The notes under the pieces are model-generated. The model was given only the letters and a program-made list of their open reading frames with translations, did no database searches and was not told the DNA's origin. Shown piece by piece: positions 55,250-63,730 of a DNA stretch of 64,000 nt. The DNA is from Pseudomonas sp. 31-12 (GTDB lineage: Bacteria > Pseudomonadota > Gammaproteobacteria > Pseudomonadales > Pseudomonadaceae), in NCBI RefSeq assembly GCF_003151075.1, contig NZ_CP029482.1, forward strand, positions 1,488,001 through 1,552,000. The letters are read 5' to 3'. Position 1 is the first letter of the stretch. Each line of letters starts with the position of its first letter. The translations under genes were made by a program, and so were the position numbers.

Positions 55250-55726
55250 TCAACTTCTCCTTCTGCACAGAACCCTTGGCACCGACAAAACAGTCGCCAG
55301 CGCCGCGACACCTCATGTGTCGCTATCAGCCCAAGCCCATGCCTGGGCGCTCCACCCGACTCGGTTCGAGTCGTCCATACAGGCTCTGTTTTTCCCTTGG
55401 ATGAAAGAAACGTTCGCACAACAAGACACGCGACGGGCAGCCCCTTTCCTGCCCAGAAAAGTGATCGTGAACACTCTGAATCTAGACCCTTGCAGAGATT
55501 CTCGCTGACTTGATCATTGCGCCGCAAAGTCTTTCCTGGCAACCGCTTATTGACGATTTGCAAGGTGAATTGGCCGTTCGTCTGAACGCGTGCCGCGTAC
55601 CCGGCGCTCTGATTTACTAAGTTACAGACGTGACACGACAACTTTGCGTCAAAGGCAGGACGCACAGTCCAAGCGGTTCAAGGATTTTTCGCTCAAACAG
55701 GGCGAGGTGCAGGGAGGCTGTAAACC
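55250..55726. other. 477-base gap without a convincing gene
   Basis: No frame here looks like a protein. There is a perfect 7-bp hairpin GCGACAC-CTCAT-GTGTCGC (55305-55323) and a shorter one at about 55334. The end of the gap supplies the ribosome-binding site (GGGAGG near 55712) of the following small gene. Confidence 0.5.
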
Positions 55727-55921
55727 ATGGCCAGAATCATTCTGGAAATCGATACGCAGCTGTATCGATTACTGAAGTCATCCGCCGAGACCAATCATTT
55801 GAGTCTCGAAGAGGAGTGCTGCCGGCGTCTGGAGGGCGGCGAGCGGCGTTCGCGTTATTTGCAGGCGTTGGTGGCAGAACTGCGCGCCGAGGATGAACAG
55901 CGGCGCGCCAATTCCCGATGA
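55727..55921 (+). CDS. Small hypothetical protein, ribbon-helix-helix-like
   Basis: A 64-residue protein with an N-terminal beta-strand (RIILEIDTQLYRLLKSSAE) followed by two helices (EEECCRRLEGGERR and LQALVAELRAEDEQ). This resembles a ribbon-helix-helix DNA-binding fold of FitA/Arc type. A clear ribosome-binding site (GGGAGG) precedes ATG 55727. No toxin gene lies beside it. The function is unknown; the RHH assignment is from pattern only. Confidence 0.6.
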   Translation: MARIILEIDTQLYRLLKSSAETNHLSLEEECCRRLEGGERRSRYLQALVAELRAEDEQRRANSR

Positions 55922-56347
55922 TTACTTCTTCTTGACCGGTGCTGCTTTCGGGCAATCCGATTCCTGATAGCTGGCGGAACCGACCGAGCGATTGGACTTC
56001 ACTTCTGTGAAGTCGTAGCGCATGACCGCGCCCTTGGCCATCAGTTTGCGGAACGATGGGTTGTTGCATACCGAGGCACCCAGCTGGAAATACACGGCTT
56101 TTGGGTCGGCACGCATTTTGTTGGCGTGGCTGCTTTGTACGCTCAGATGATTGATCAGCGTGTTGCCTTCGACGGTGTAGCCCTGATCAAGAATGTCTTC
56201 GTTGATCGCCCGTGGAGTGCCTGCACTGCTTTGTGCGGCGACGTTTCGCAGTTCTCGGTTGAGATTCTGCTCACTCAAGGACGCAGCCTGAGCGCTGAAA
56301 GACGACGCCAGCAAAATGGCAGCGGTGGGAACGATAAGGCGCAGCAT
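55922..56347 (-). CDS. Secreted PA3611-like protein
   Basis: A 141-residue exported protein with a signal peptide (MLRLIVPTAAILLASSFSAQ followed by AA). The mature part has two Cys, in GASVCNNPSFRKLM and ESDCPKAAPVKKK, and the segment MRYDFTEVKSNRSVGSASY. Position relative to recA and the features fit the Pseudomonas family represented by PA3611, annotated elsewhere as a quorum-sensing-regulated virulence factor; I do not claim that role here. It is convergent with the small RHH-like gene and ends one base after it. Confidence 0.65.
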   Translation of the reverse strand: MLRLIVPTAAILLASSFSAQAASLSEQNLNRELRNVAAQSSAGTPRAINEDILDQGYTVEGNTLINHLSVQSSHANKMRADPKAVYFQLGASVCNNPSFRKLMAKGAVMRYDFTEVKSNRSVGSASYQESDCPKAAPVKKK

Positions 56348-56536
56348 GAAACTCTCCTGGTTCAGTGACTGGTGGTTCGACCCGTCACATGACTGTGCGT
56401 TCAGTGGCGGCGAATTATAGGGGACGAGGCCTGGACGGTACAGGCTTGCGCCGGTTGCTCTGATAAACTGCCGCCACTTTCTGACTTGCCGAGTGATTTA
56501 CGTGTCGATTTTCTTTCCCCTCCGGTGCTGCCTGCG

Positions 56537-57295
56537 ATGAACCCAGTAACCCCGGTTTTTGCTGCAAACGCCGTCGCCCGCTTGCGCGACCAGCGAGAGG
56601 AGGAGGGCATCAAGCCGATTCAGGCCCGTGGCTGGAGGGCGCCGCGGTGCCGTGCTTGCCGCGTGATCGAGAGTCACTGTCTGTGCGCCTGGCGCCCGCA
56701 GGTCGAGGCCCGCTCGGGCGTGTGCCTGATCATGACCAATAAAGAAGTGTTCAAGCCGAGCAACACCGGTTGGTTGATCGCCGACGTGGTGCGCGACAAC
56801 CATGCCTTTATCTGGTCCCGCACGGAAACGGATCCGCAGTTGCTGGCGCTGTTGGCCGACCCTCAATGGCAGCCGTATCTGGTCTTTCCGGGTGAATACG
56901 TCGAGCCTGAGCGAGTGACGAACACCGTCGAAGCCGATAGAACCAAGCGGCCGTTGTTCATTCTGCTCGACGCGACCTGGACCGAGGCCCGGAAGATTTT
57001 CCGCAAGAGCCCGTATTTTGATCGTTTGCCGATTTTGAGCCTGCTGCCCGAAAAGCTTTCACGCTATCGACTGCGCCGGTCGACCCGCAGCGAACATTTG
57101 TGCACCGCCGAAGTGGCGGCGTTGTGTCTGGATCTAGCAGGCGATACCGCAGCGGCCTCGGCGCTGGACGCTTATTTCGACGTATTCAGCCAGCATTACC
57201 TGGACGCGAAACATCAGTTGGACATGAACGTTGCAACGCCGGCCCACACCGAACTGATGCCTTTCGTGCAGAACGCGGCTCCGGTCATCTGCTGA
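56537..57295 (+). CDS. DTW-domain tRNA-uridine aminocarboxypropyltransferase (TapT/YfiP-like)
   Basis: DTW-domain enzymes transfer the 3-amino-3-carboxypropyl group from SAM to uridine 47 in tRNA (acp3U). From ATG 56537 the protein is 252 residues. It has the N-terminal cysteine cluster CRACRVIESHCLC, the domain-naming motif LLDATWTEARKIF (here DATW in place of DTW) and the C-terminal SRYRLRRSTRSEHLCTAE. The start is uncertain: no good ribosome-binding site precedes it, and the frame is open to TTG 56486. Confidence 0.82.
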   Translation: MNPVTPVFAANAVARLRDQREEEGIKPIQARGWRAPRCRACRVIESHCLCAWRPQVEARSGVCLIMTNKEVFKPSNTGWLIADVVRDNHAFIWSRTETDPQLLALLADPQWQPYLVFPGEYVEPERVTNTVEADRTKRPLFILLDATWTEARKIFRKSPYFDRLPILSLLPEKLSRYRLRRSTRSEHLCTAEVAALCLDLAGDTAAASALDAYFDVFSQHYLDAKHQLDMNVATPAHTELMPFVQNAAPVIC

Positions 57296-57504
57296 TTGTC
57301 GCCCATACTGCAAAGAACTGTACCGGCCATGCACCTTGACCACCCCGGTTTCGCTGGGCATGCTTGGCGCCGATTAGGGCGCGGCCAAAGTTTGATACGC
57401 CGTATTCTTTGCGTGATAACCACGTAATTGGCGTTGAACGTGCCCTGTTGGTGCAGCTCCGTGGCTGTGCCTTGAGTTGTTAGAAAAACAGGATCATTTG
57501 AAAA

Positions 57505-58155
57505 ATGGCCACATACGAAATCCTGATTGCCGATGACCACCCTCTTTTTCGTAGCGCCCTGCATCAAGCGTTGACCCTGGGCCTGGGTCCGGATGTCCGT
57601 CTGGTGGAAGTGGCGAGCATTGCCGAGCTGGAAACCCGACTGGACGAAAAGTCTGACTGGGATCTGGTGCTGCTAGACCTCAACATGCCGGGGGCCTACG
57701 GTTTTTCCGGGCTGGTGCTGCTCCGCGGTCAGTACCCGCAAATTCCGGTGGTGATGGTATCGGCCCAGGAAGAAGCCTCGATCATGGTGAAGTCCCGTGA
57801 ATTCGGCGCCAGCGGCTTCATTCCCAAGTCCAGTGACCTGAGTGTCATTCAGAAAGCCGTGCGTGCGGTGCTCGATGGCGACGTGTTCTGGCCGCCTCAG
57901 GCATTTGAAGCCGTGAGCGTTTCCGCTGAAGCCAAGGCCGCCAGCGAAGGCCTTGCCAGCCTGACGCCGCAGCAGTTCCGGGTGTTGACCATGGTCTGTG
58001 AGGGTTTGCTGAACAAGCAGATCGCTTACGAGCTGAGCGTTTCCGAAGCGACCATCAAGGCGCATGTCACGGCTATATTCCGTAAGCTGAATGTGCGGAC
58101 TCGCACCCAGGCTGCGTTGCTTCTGCAACAACTTGAGTCAATTTCGAGCCACTAA
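57505..58155 (+). CDS. erdR: LuxR/NarL-family response regulator ErdR
   Basis: A 216-residue response regulator. The receiver domain (about 5-120) has the acidic pair in LIADDHP and phospho-acceptor Asp58 in LVLLDLNMPG. The C-terminal GerE helix-turn-helix (about 150-210) includes LTPQQFRVLTMVCEGLLNKQ and VSEATIKAHVTAIFRKL. ErdR in Pseudomonas activates acetyl-CoA synthetase and ethanol-oxidation genes; the name rests on similarity and on position between the DTW gene and dgkA. Confidence 0.87.
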   Translation: MATYEILIADDHPLFRSALHQALTLGLGPDVRLVEVASIAELETRLDEKSDWDLVLLDLNMPGAYGFSGLVLLRGQYPQIPVVMVSAQEEASIMVKSREFGASGFIPKSSDLSVIQKAVRAVLDGDVFWPPQAFEAVSVSAEAKAASEGLASLTPQQFRVLTMVCEGLLNKQIAYELSVSEATIKAHVTAIFRKLNVRTRTQAALLLQQLESISSH

Positions 58156-58230
58156 GAGTTGGCCTGTTCACGCTTTTTTGACTTGGGTTGATCTAGCTTT
58201 CCCACTCCTTTTTGGTCAGTTGCCTACTCT

Positions 58231-58593
58231 ATGTCTCCTTTCAAAGGCCAAACCGGCCTCAAACGCATCCTCAACGCATCCGGCTATTCGCTGGACGGCT
58301 TGCGCGCAGCCTTCACCGGGGAGGCGGCTTTTCGGCAACTGGTGTTGCTCAACGTCATCCTGATCCCGCTGTCGTTCTTTTTGAACGTCAGCCGTGTCGA
58401 ACAGGCGTTGCTGATCGCGGTCTGCCTGTTGGCCTTGATCGTCGAGTTGCTGAATTCGGCCGTGGAAGCGGCCATCGACCGCATTTCCCTTGAGTTGCAC
58501 CCGCTGTCCAAGAACGCCAAGGACATGGGCAGCGCCGCTCAGTTCGTGGCGTTGAGCATGATCGCGCTGGTGTGGGCGGTGATTCTGCTTTAA
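58231..58593 (+). CDS. dgkA: Diacylglycerol kinase
   Basis: DgkA phosphorylates diacylglycerol to phosphatidate in the inner membrane, recycling the diacylglycerol left by membrane-derived oligosaccharide synthesis. The protein is 120 residues with three membrane helices (about 35-50, 55-75 and 98-118). The family signature ELLNSAVEAAIDRISLELHP holds the catalytic Glu and metal ligands. The stop overlaps the convergent finR stop by 4 bases. Confidence 0.96.
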   Translation: MSPFKGQTGLKRILNASGYSLDGLRAAFTGEAAFRQLVLLNVILIPLSFFLNVSRVEQALLIAVCLLALIVELLNSAVEAAIDRISLELHPLSKNAKDMGSAAQFVALSMIALVWAVILL

Positions 58594-59516
58594 GCGATGC
58601 TGGGCAACACGATCTCGTCGCTGCGCTGAACCCCGGCGGTGAAGGCGCGGCACAGGTCGAGAAATTCGCGCATCGCCGACGTCTGATATTTCTGTTTGTG
58701 CCAGATGAAATAGAACTGCCGCGCCAGGTCCAGATCCGGCGTCTCCACCGGCACCAGGCTGCCGCGGCGGAACGCATCGCGCAGCGCCAAGCGTGAAATA
58801 CAGCCAATCCCCAAACCTGATTCCACCGCGCGCTTGATCGCTTCGGTGTGTTCCAGCTCCAGACGGATATTCAGCGCGCTGCGATGGTGACGCATGGCCT
58901 GGTCGAAGGTCAGCCGCGTGCCGGAGCCTTGTTCCCGCAGGATCCAGGCCTCGTGACTCAGCTCATCCATGGTCGCCGTGCCTCGCTTGGCCAGCGGATG
59001 CTGCGGCGCGCAGAACACCACCAGCTCATCCTCGACCCAACTCTGCACTTCGATGTCCGGATGGCTGCAATCGCCCTCGATTAGACCCAGATCAATTTCA
59101 TAGTGCGCGACTTGCTGCACGATGTTGGCAGTGTTCTGCACGTGCAGCTTCACCTGGCTTTCCGGGTGGCGCTGCATGAAGCTGCCGATCAGCAAAGTGG
59201 CCAGGTAATTGCCGATGGTCAGGGTCGCGCCGACCGCCAGAGAGCCGAAACCGGACTTGCCGTTGAGCAGGTCTTCGATTTCCTTGGCTTGGTCGAGCAG
59301 GGCCACCGCTTGCGGCAACAGCTGTTTGCCAAGGGCGTTGAGGCTCAGCCGTTTGCCGGCGCGGTCGAACAGCTGGCAGCTGCACTGACGCTCTAGCTCG
59401 GTGATCGAGGTGCTCGCAGCCGATTGCGAAAGGTTGAGCGTCAAGGCAGCGCGGGATACGCTTTCCTGCTGGGCAACGGCGACGAATACTTGAAGTTGAC
59501 GGAGAGTAAATCGCAT
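58590..59516 (-). CDS. finR: LysR-type regulator FinR
   Basis: A 308-residue LysR regulator divergent from fpr. The helix-turn-helix is MRFTLRQLQVFVAVAQQESV (about 1-60) and the effector domain follows (about 88-300). In P. putida the LysR gene in this position, FinR, activates fprA under oxidative or sulfur-related stress; the same role is inferred from the shared promoter region. The start at 59516 was chosen because upstream codons are unconserved. Confidence 0.87.
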   Translation of the reverse strand: MRFTLRQLQVFVAVAQQESVSRAALTLNLSQSAASTSITELERQCSCQLFDRAGKRLSLNALGKQLLPQAVALLDQAKEIEDLLNGKSGFGSLAVGATLTIGNYLATLLIGSFMQRHPESQVKLHVQNTANIVQQVAHYEIDLGLIEGDCSHPDIEVQSWVEDELVVFCAPQHPLAKRGTATMDELSHEAWILREQGSGTRLTFDQAMRHHRSALNIRLELEHTEAIKRAVESGLGIGCISRLALRDAFRRGSLVPVETPDLDLARQFYFIWHKQKYQTSAMREFLDLCRAFTAGVQRSDEIVLPSIA

Positions 59517-59528
59517 ATCTATATAACC

Positions 59529-59541
59529 GATAACCCTTATC
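59529..59541. promoter_or_regulatory. Palindrome GATAACCCTTATC between finR and fpr
   Basis: A GATAA-CCC-TTATC palindrome lies 13 bases from the finR start in the 122-base divergent gap. It is a candidate FinR operator. Confidence 0.45.
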
Positions 59542-59638
59542 TTAATAATCCATTTAACAGATATTGTCGCTGCCATTAGAATGCGATGCAATTGCGCACA
59601 TCAGCGGCGCAGGCAAAATCTCCAGGAGTCCCACGTAC

Positions 59639-60418
59639 ATGAGCAACATGAACCACGAGCGTGTCCTCAGTGTTCATCACTGGAACGACACTCTGTTCAG
59701 CTTCAAGTGCACCCGCGATCCGGGCCTGCGCTTCGAGAACGGTCAGTTCGTGATGATCGGCCTGCAACAGCCCAACGGCCGGCCGCTCATGCGCGCGTAC
59801 TCGATTGCCAGCCCGAACTGGGAAGAGCATCTCGAGTTCTTCAGCATCAAGGTGCCCGATGGCCCGTTGACTTCCCAGCTGCAGCACCTGAAGGAAGGCG
59901 ACGAGATCATCATCAGCAAAAAGCCTACCGGCACGCTGGTGCTGGATGACTTGAAGCCTGGCAAACATTTGTACCTGCTCAGCACCGGTACCGGTCTGGC
60001 GCCGTTCATGAGCGTCATCCAGGATCCGGAAACCTACGAGCGTTTCGAAAAAGTGATCCTGTGCCACGGCGTACGTTACGTCAACGAAGTCGCTTACCGC
60101 GAATTCATCACCGAGCACCTGCCGCAGAACGAGTTCTTCGGCGAGGCGCTGCGTGACAAGTTGATCTACTACCCGACCGTGACCCGTGAGCCGTTCGAGA
60201 ACGAAGGCCGCCTGACCGACCTGATGCGCAGCGGCAAGCTGTTCAGCGACATCGGCCTGCCACCGATCAACCCGCAGGACGACCGTGCCATGCTGTGCGG
60301 CAGCCCGAGCATGCTCGACGAAACCAGCGAAGTGTTGAACAGCTTCGGCCTGAAAGTTTCGCCGCGGATGCGCGAGCCGGGTGACTACCTGATCGAGCGA
60401 GCGTTCGTCGAGAAGTAA
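59639..60418 (+). CDS. fpr: Ferredoxin-NADP reductase
   Basis: Fpr moves electrons between NADPH and ferredoxin/flavodoxin and protects against oxidative damage. From ATG 59639 the protein is 259 residues. The FAD-binding segment is RPLMRAYSIASPNWEEHLEF, the NADP-binding segment LLSTGTGLAPFMSVIQDPE, and it ends LIERAFVEK as in bacterial subclass-I FPRs. Ribosome-binding site CAGGAG at 59623-59628. Divergent from finR. Confidence 0.97.
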   Translation: MSNMNHERVLSVHHWNDTLFSFKCTRDPGLRFENGQFVMIGLQQPNGRPLMRAYSIASPNWEEHLEFFSIKVPDGPLTSQLQHLKEGDEIIISKKPTGTLVLDDLKPGKHLYLLSTGTGLAPFMSVIQDPETYERFEKVILCHGVRYVNEVAYREFITEHLPQNEFFGEALRDKLIYYPTVTREPFENEGRLTDLMRSGKLFSDIGLPPINPQDDRAMLCGSPSMLDETSEVLNSFGLKVSPRMREPGDYLIERAFVEK

Positions 60419-60428
60419 GCTGCACTAC

Positions 60429-60520
60429 CTGTGGGAGCGAGCTTGCTCGCGAAAGCGGTTTAGCATTCAGCAATGAGGCTGACTGACAGTCCGCATTCGC
60501 GAGCAAGCCCGCTCCCACAT
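60429..60520. repeat. REPIN
   Basis: CTGTGGGAGCGAGCTTGCTC (from 60429) and GAGCAAGCCCGCTCCCACA (ending about 60519) flank about 35 bases, right after the fpr stop. Confidence 0.9.
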
Positions 60521-60538
60521 TGGTTTTGTGTTGGCCAC

Positions 60539-60578
60539 AAAAAGCCCGCGTTGCCTGAGAAGGTAGCGCGGGCTTTTT
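60539..60578. terminator. Bidirectional terminator between fpr and trmO
   Basis: AAAAAGCCCGCG (60539-60550) and CGCGGGCTTTTT (60567-60578) form a 12-bp stem with a 16-base loop between two convergent genes. Confidence 0.85.
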
Positions 60579-60590
60579 CGTTTTTGAGGT

Positions 60591-61289
60591 TCAGGCTTTT
60601 GCGGGAATGACTTCCAGGACTCGGATCACACCCGTCTCGGGGTAATGCCAGCGCACATCCAGATCCCAGAACTGCGCGCCATATTCCCGTTCAGGCGTGG
60701 GAATCTGGTACGCCGGGCGTGGGTCTTGTGCCAGGCATTGCTCGATCAATGCCACCAACGGCTCTTCAAGGCGCTGAGCATGGTCATGAGCCTGTTGCAG
60801 CGCCGCATCCGTCCAATGCACGGGAATCAACTGCGGCGCGGCATTGGCGATGCTGTTGGAGGCCGTGTCGATGATGTCCGCGTAAGGCACGTAGGGTTTG
60901 ATATCGAGAATCGGCGTCCCGTCGAGCAGGTCGATCCCCGAGATCCACAGCCGATGGGCTTCAACCTTGTCTAGCTTCACCACAGATTGGCCGATGCCAT
61001 TGGGTCGATGCGTGGCGCGGGTGGCGAATACGCCCATGGATTTGTTGCCGCCCAGGCGAGGAGGGCGGACCTTCAGGCGTGGCTTTTCTTCCAGGGCCTG
61101 ATGAAACAGGAACAGCAGCCAGACATGGCTGACCTGCTCCAGACCTTGCACCGCATCGCCCTGATCGAACGGCGCCACCAGTTCCAGCACACCGCGAGCG
61201 GCCGGGGCCAGTTGCGGCTGGCGCGGGATGGCGAACTTCTCCTTGAAGCAGGAACGCACGAAGCCGATGGGGGAAACGCTGTAGGTCAT
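60591..61289 (-). CDS. trmO: tRNA (N6-threonylcarbamoyladenosine37-N6)-methyltransferase TrmO (TsaA/YaeB family)
   Basis: TrmO N6-methylates the t6A37 of tRNA-Thr. The protein is 232 residues from 61289 (MTYSVSPIGFVRSCFKEKFA). The TsaA beta-barrel has HVWLLFLFHQ and FATRATHRPNGIGQSVVKL, and the C-terminal domain ends EYGAQFWDLDVRWHYPETGV. A much longer frame (to 61472) runs into a repeat element and was trimmed. Confidence 0.92.
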   Translation of the reverse strand: MTYSVSPIGFVRSCFKEKFAIPRQPQLAPAARGVLELVAPFDQGDAVQGLEQVSHVWLLFLFHQALEEKPRLKVRPPRLGGNKSMGVFATRATHRPNGIGQSVVKLDKVEAHRLWISGIDLLDGTPILDIKPYVPYADIIDTASNSIANAAPQLIPVHWTDAALQQAHDHAQRLEEPLVALIEQCLAQDPRPAYQIPTPEREYGAQFWDLDVRWHYPETGVIRVLEVIPAKA

Positions 61290-61341
61290 GGTTTGGGGTC
61301 GAGGCGGCAATGAGGGCGAACATGATAGCCCATGCGCACTC

Positions 61342-61471
61342 TGTGGCGAGGGAGCTTGCTCCCGCTGGGGTGCGAAGCGCCCCCAAACACCTTCACCGAG
61401 TTTCTCCAGGGGAAACTCGGTGCTGTAGGCGGTTGCTTCGCAACCGAGCGGGAGCAAGCTCCCTCGCCACA
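61342..61471. repeat. Long palindromic repeat with REP-like arms and three internal hairpins
   Basis: Arms of 25 bases (61342-61366 and 61447-61471; core TGTGGCGAGGGAGCTTGCTC) are exact reverse complements. The interior holds three stems: 61367-61383 (GGGGTGC/GCGCCCC, one G-U), 61394-61422 (CACCGAGTTTC/GAAACTCGGTG) and 61430-61446 (CGGTTGC/GCAACCG). Similar long repeats are common in P. fluorescens-group intergenic regions. Confidence 0.85.
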
Positions 61472-61481
61472 AAAGCGGGTA

Positions 61482-62252
61482 TCAGAGACTGAACCCGCCA
61501 TCCAGCGGAATGATATTCCCGGTCATGTATGCCCCAGCCGTACTCGCCAGACTGATCGCCAACGCCGCCATCTCTTCCTCGCGGCCCCAGCGTTTCATCG
61601 GAATCAACGCCGTATCCTCCGCCAGCGCCTGCTCATCATTGCCAATATGCTGGGTCATCTTGCTCGGGAAACGCCCCGGTGCAATCACGTTGACGTTGAT
61701 GTGCTGGCTCACCAGCTCCCGCGCCAGAATCCGCGACAGTTGATGCAGGGCTGCCTTGCTCGGGCCGTAGGCATAGGCCTGTTCGCCAAAGGAAGAAATC
61801 CCCGCCACCGAACCGATGTTGATGATCCGCGCCGGATTCGCTTCTGAACCGGCCTTGCGCAGCAAAGGCAAAAACTGCTGGATGCAGTTGAACACCGAGG
61901 TCACGTTGAGCTGCATGACCTTTTCCCAGCCCTTGACTGGGTAGCTTTCCAGCGGTGCGCCCCACGTGGTGCCGGCGTTGTTCACCAGAATGTCCAGATG
62001 AGGAATCTGTTCACCCAGCCGCGTGGCGAGTTGCAACACGCCTTCTTCATTGGCCAGGTTGGCCGCCACACCGTGGCAAGTCCCGAAGGCGCTCAATTCA
62101 TCAGCCGTTTGCTGACAGGCCTCGGCATCCCGGGCGCAGACGTACACGGTGGCGCCGGCCTCGACATAGGCCTTGGCGATCATTTTGCCGATACCACGGG
62201 TGCCGCCGGTCACCAGAGCGGTGCGGCCTTGCAGGGAAAAGTACGGGTGCAT
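61482..62252 (-). CDS. rhlG: Short-chain dehydrogenase/reductase, RhlG-like
   Basis: A 256-residue NAD(P)-dependent reductase. It has the dinucleotide loop TGGTRGIGKMIA (about 14-25), NNAG (NNAGTTWGAPLESYPV) and the catalytic Ser-Tyr-Lys in NIGSVAGIS and YAYGPSKAALHQLSR. The start MHPYFSLQGRTALVTGG and overall sequence resemble P. aeruginosa RhlG, a 3-ketoacyl reductase first linked to rhamnolipid supply, a role later disputed. No rhamnolipid genes are nearby, so the substrate is left open. Confidence 0.85.
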   Translation of the reverse strand: MHPYFSLQGRTALVTGGTRGIGKMIAKAYVEAGATVYVCARDAEACQQTADELSAFGTCHGVAANLANEEGVLQLATRLGEQIPHLDILVNNAGTTWGAPLESYPVKGWEKVMQLNVTSVFNCIQQFLPLLRKAGSEANPARIINIGSVAGISSFGEQAYAYGPSKAALHQLSRILARELVSQHINVNVIAPGRFPSKMTQHIGNDEQALAEDTALIPMKRWGREEEMAALAISLASTAGAYMTGNIIPLDGGFSL

Positions 62253-62388
62253 GGCGAATCCTGAGAGCTTTGGGTCAATACACCCTAGTCGTCAGCCGCC
62301 GGAAGCGGAGCCACTATTTTTGCGAGGAATGAAGGTCTATACAGCCTGGCCTTGAGCCGCAGGCGTGCAGCTCAAGGACGGCGCGGGC

Positions 62389-62859
62389 TTACTGCGGACG
62401 AACGCGCAGGGTCAGGCCCTTGAGGAAGTTGCGCAGCAACTGGTCGCCGCACGGACGGTAGTTGGTGTGGCCAAACTTGCGGAACAGCGCACTCAGCTCA
62501 GGCTTGGACACCGGGAATTCGGACGCCTTGAGGATCGCGTGCATGTCGTCTTCTTTCAGTTCGAAGGCCACGCGCAGCTTCTTCAGGATGATGTTGTTGG
62601 TCACCGGCACCTCGATCGGCTGCGGCGGACGGCTTTCGTCCTTGCCGCGCTTGAAGATCACCAGGCCGTCGAGGAAGTGCGCCATGACTTCGTCCGGGCA
62701 GCGCACGAAGCCTTCCTCGTCTTCCTCTTTCTTGTCGAGGTAGGTCAGCAGGTCTTCCAGAGACACGTCCATGCCACCGATTTTGATGATCTCGATGACT
62801 TTCTTGTCACTGATGTCGAGCATGTAGCGCACGCTGCGCAGTACGTCGTTATGAATCAT
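62389..62859 (-). CDS. DUF1456 protein (YehS-like)
   Basis: A 156-residue protein made of two similar helical DUF1456 units (MIHNDVLRSVRYMLDISDKK, then NNIILKKLRVAFELKEDDM). It ends CGDQLLRNFLKGLTLRVRP, a conserved C terminus. Related E. coli YehS is of unknown function. The start was set at 62859 (MIHND) because this aligns with the family; an ATG three codons earlier is possible. Confidence 0.88.
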   Translation of the reverse strand: MIHNDVLRSVRYMLDISDKKVIEIIKIGGMDVSLEDLLTYLDKKEEDEEGFVRCPDEVMAHFLDGLVIFKRGKDESRPPQPIEVPVTNNIILKKLRVAFELKEDDMHAILKASEFPVSKPELSALFRKFGHTNYRPCGDQLLRNFLKGLTLRVRPQ

Positions 62860-62934
62860 GGTGTGCAATCCTGATATTCAGCAGTGGGTGCCGCATAAAC
62901 AGCGGCGCCAAAATGTATGGCGGCGTGAGAAGTC

Positions 62935-63645
62935 TTAGAACTTCTCTTTGCCGGACAGGTAACGCCATTGCCCCAACGGCACTTTGCCGATGGACACGCC
63001 GCCGATGCGGATGCGGCGGATGGCGACGACCTTCAGGCCAACGGCCTGGCAAAACAGGGCGATCACGCCCGGTTGCGGGTTCTTCATTGCAAAACGCAGG
63101 CGGTTTTCGTTCTGCCAGCTGGCCTTGACCGGCGGCAGTTCCTTTCCTTTGTAGGTGAGGCCGTGGTTCAGGCGGTTGAGGCCGTGAGCCACCATGTCGC
63201 CTTCTACCTCGACGACATATTCTTGTTCGATCTTGGCGGAATCGGCGGTGAGCTTGCGCAGGATCTTCCAATCCTGGGTGAACACCAGCAGACCACTGGC
63301 ATTGGCCTGCAAGTCGGTGCTGGCGGTCAGGCGCAGGAAGTGGCCCTTGAGCGGACGTTTGCTGAAGCGGTGTTCTTCGCTCAGGGTCTCGGCGTTGAGG
63401 GTTGCCATTGCGGTGTCCGCGTCCATGCCCACGGGCACGTTCAGCAGGATGGTCACCGGCTCGGGCGCAGTGGCCTTGGCCTCTGGGTCGAGCTCGACTT
63501 TCTGGGTGCCGACCTTGAATTGCGGCTCGTCGATGACTTCGCCGTCCACGGTGACCCAGCCGCCCTCGATGAACAGCTCAGCCTCCCGACGGGAACAGCC
63601 GACGAGTTCGATGAGGCGTTTGGAGAGACGAATCGGGTCAGTCAT
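62935..63645 (-). CDS. RsuA/RluF-type pseudouridine synthase-like protein with altered active site
   Basis: A 236-residue protein with an N-terminal S4 RNA-binding domain (IRLSKRLIELVGCSRREAEL) and a pseudouridine synthase-like domain (about 75-236). In active family members the catalytic Asp is in G-R-L-D; here the aligned stretch is TDLQANASGLLVFTQD, with Gln at that position. The usual NKPxG is NVPVG. It may bind RNA without catalysis, or use a shifted residue (the neighbouring Asp). It is transcribed away from the GNAT gene across a REPIN. Confidence 0.85.
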   Translation of the reverse strand: MTDPIRLSKRLIELVGCSRREAELFIEGGWVTVDGEVIDEPQFKVGTQKVELDPEAKATAPEPVTILLNVPVGMDADTAMATLNAETLSEEHRFSKRPLKGHFLRLTASTDLQANASGLLVFTQDWKILRKLTADSAKIEQEYVVEVEGDMVAHGLNRLNHGLTYKGKELPPVKASWQNENRLRFAMKNPQPGVIALFCQAVGLKVVAIRRIRIGGVSIGKVPLGQWRYLSGKEKF

Positions 63646-63730
63646 GACAGGGCCGTAACAAAAAAGGGGTGGGCATTGTACCTGCGTGGCGCCGGTTAAT
63701 CCCGGCTCCATTTCAATGCGGTTGCATTTC

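Noticed and set aside
55222..55665. 147-codon - strand frame upstream of the LOG gene
   Set aside because: It overlaps the LOG start and promoter, and has no ribosome-binding site or recognisable domain.
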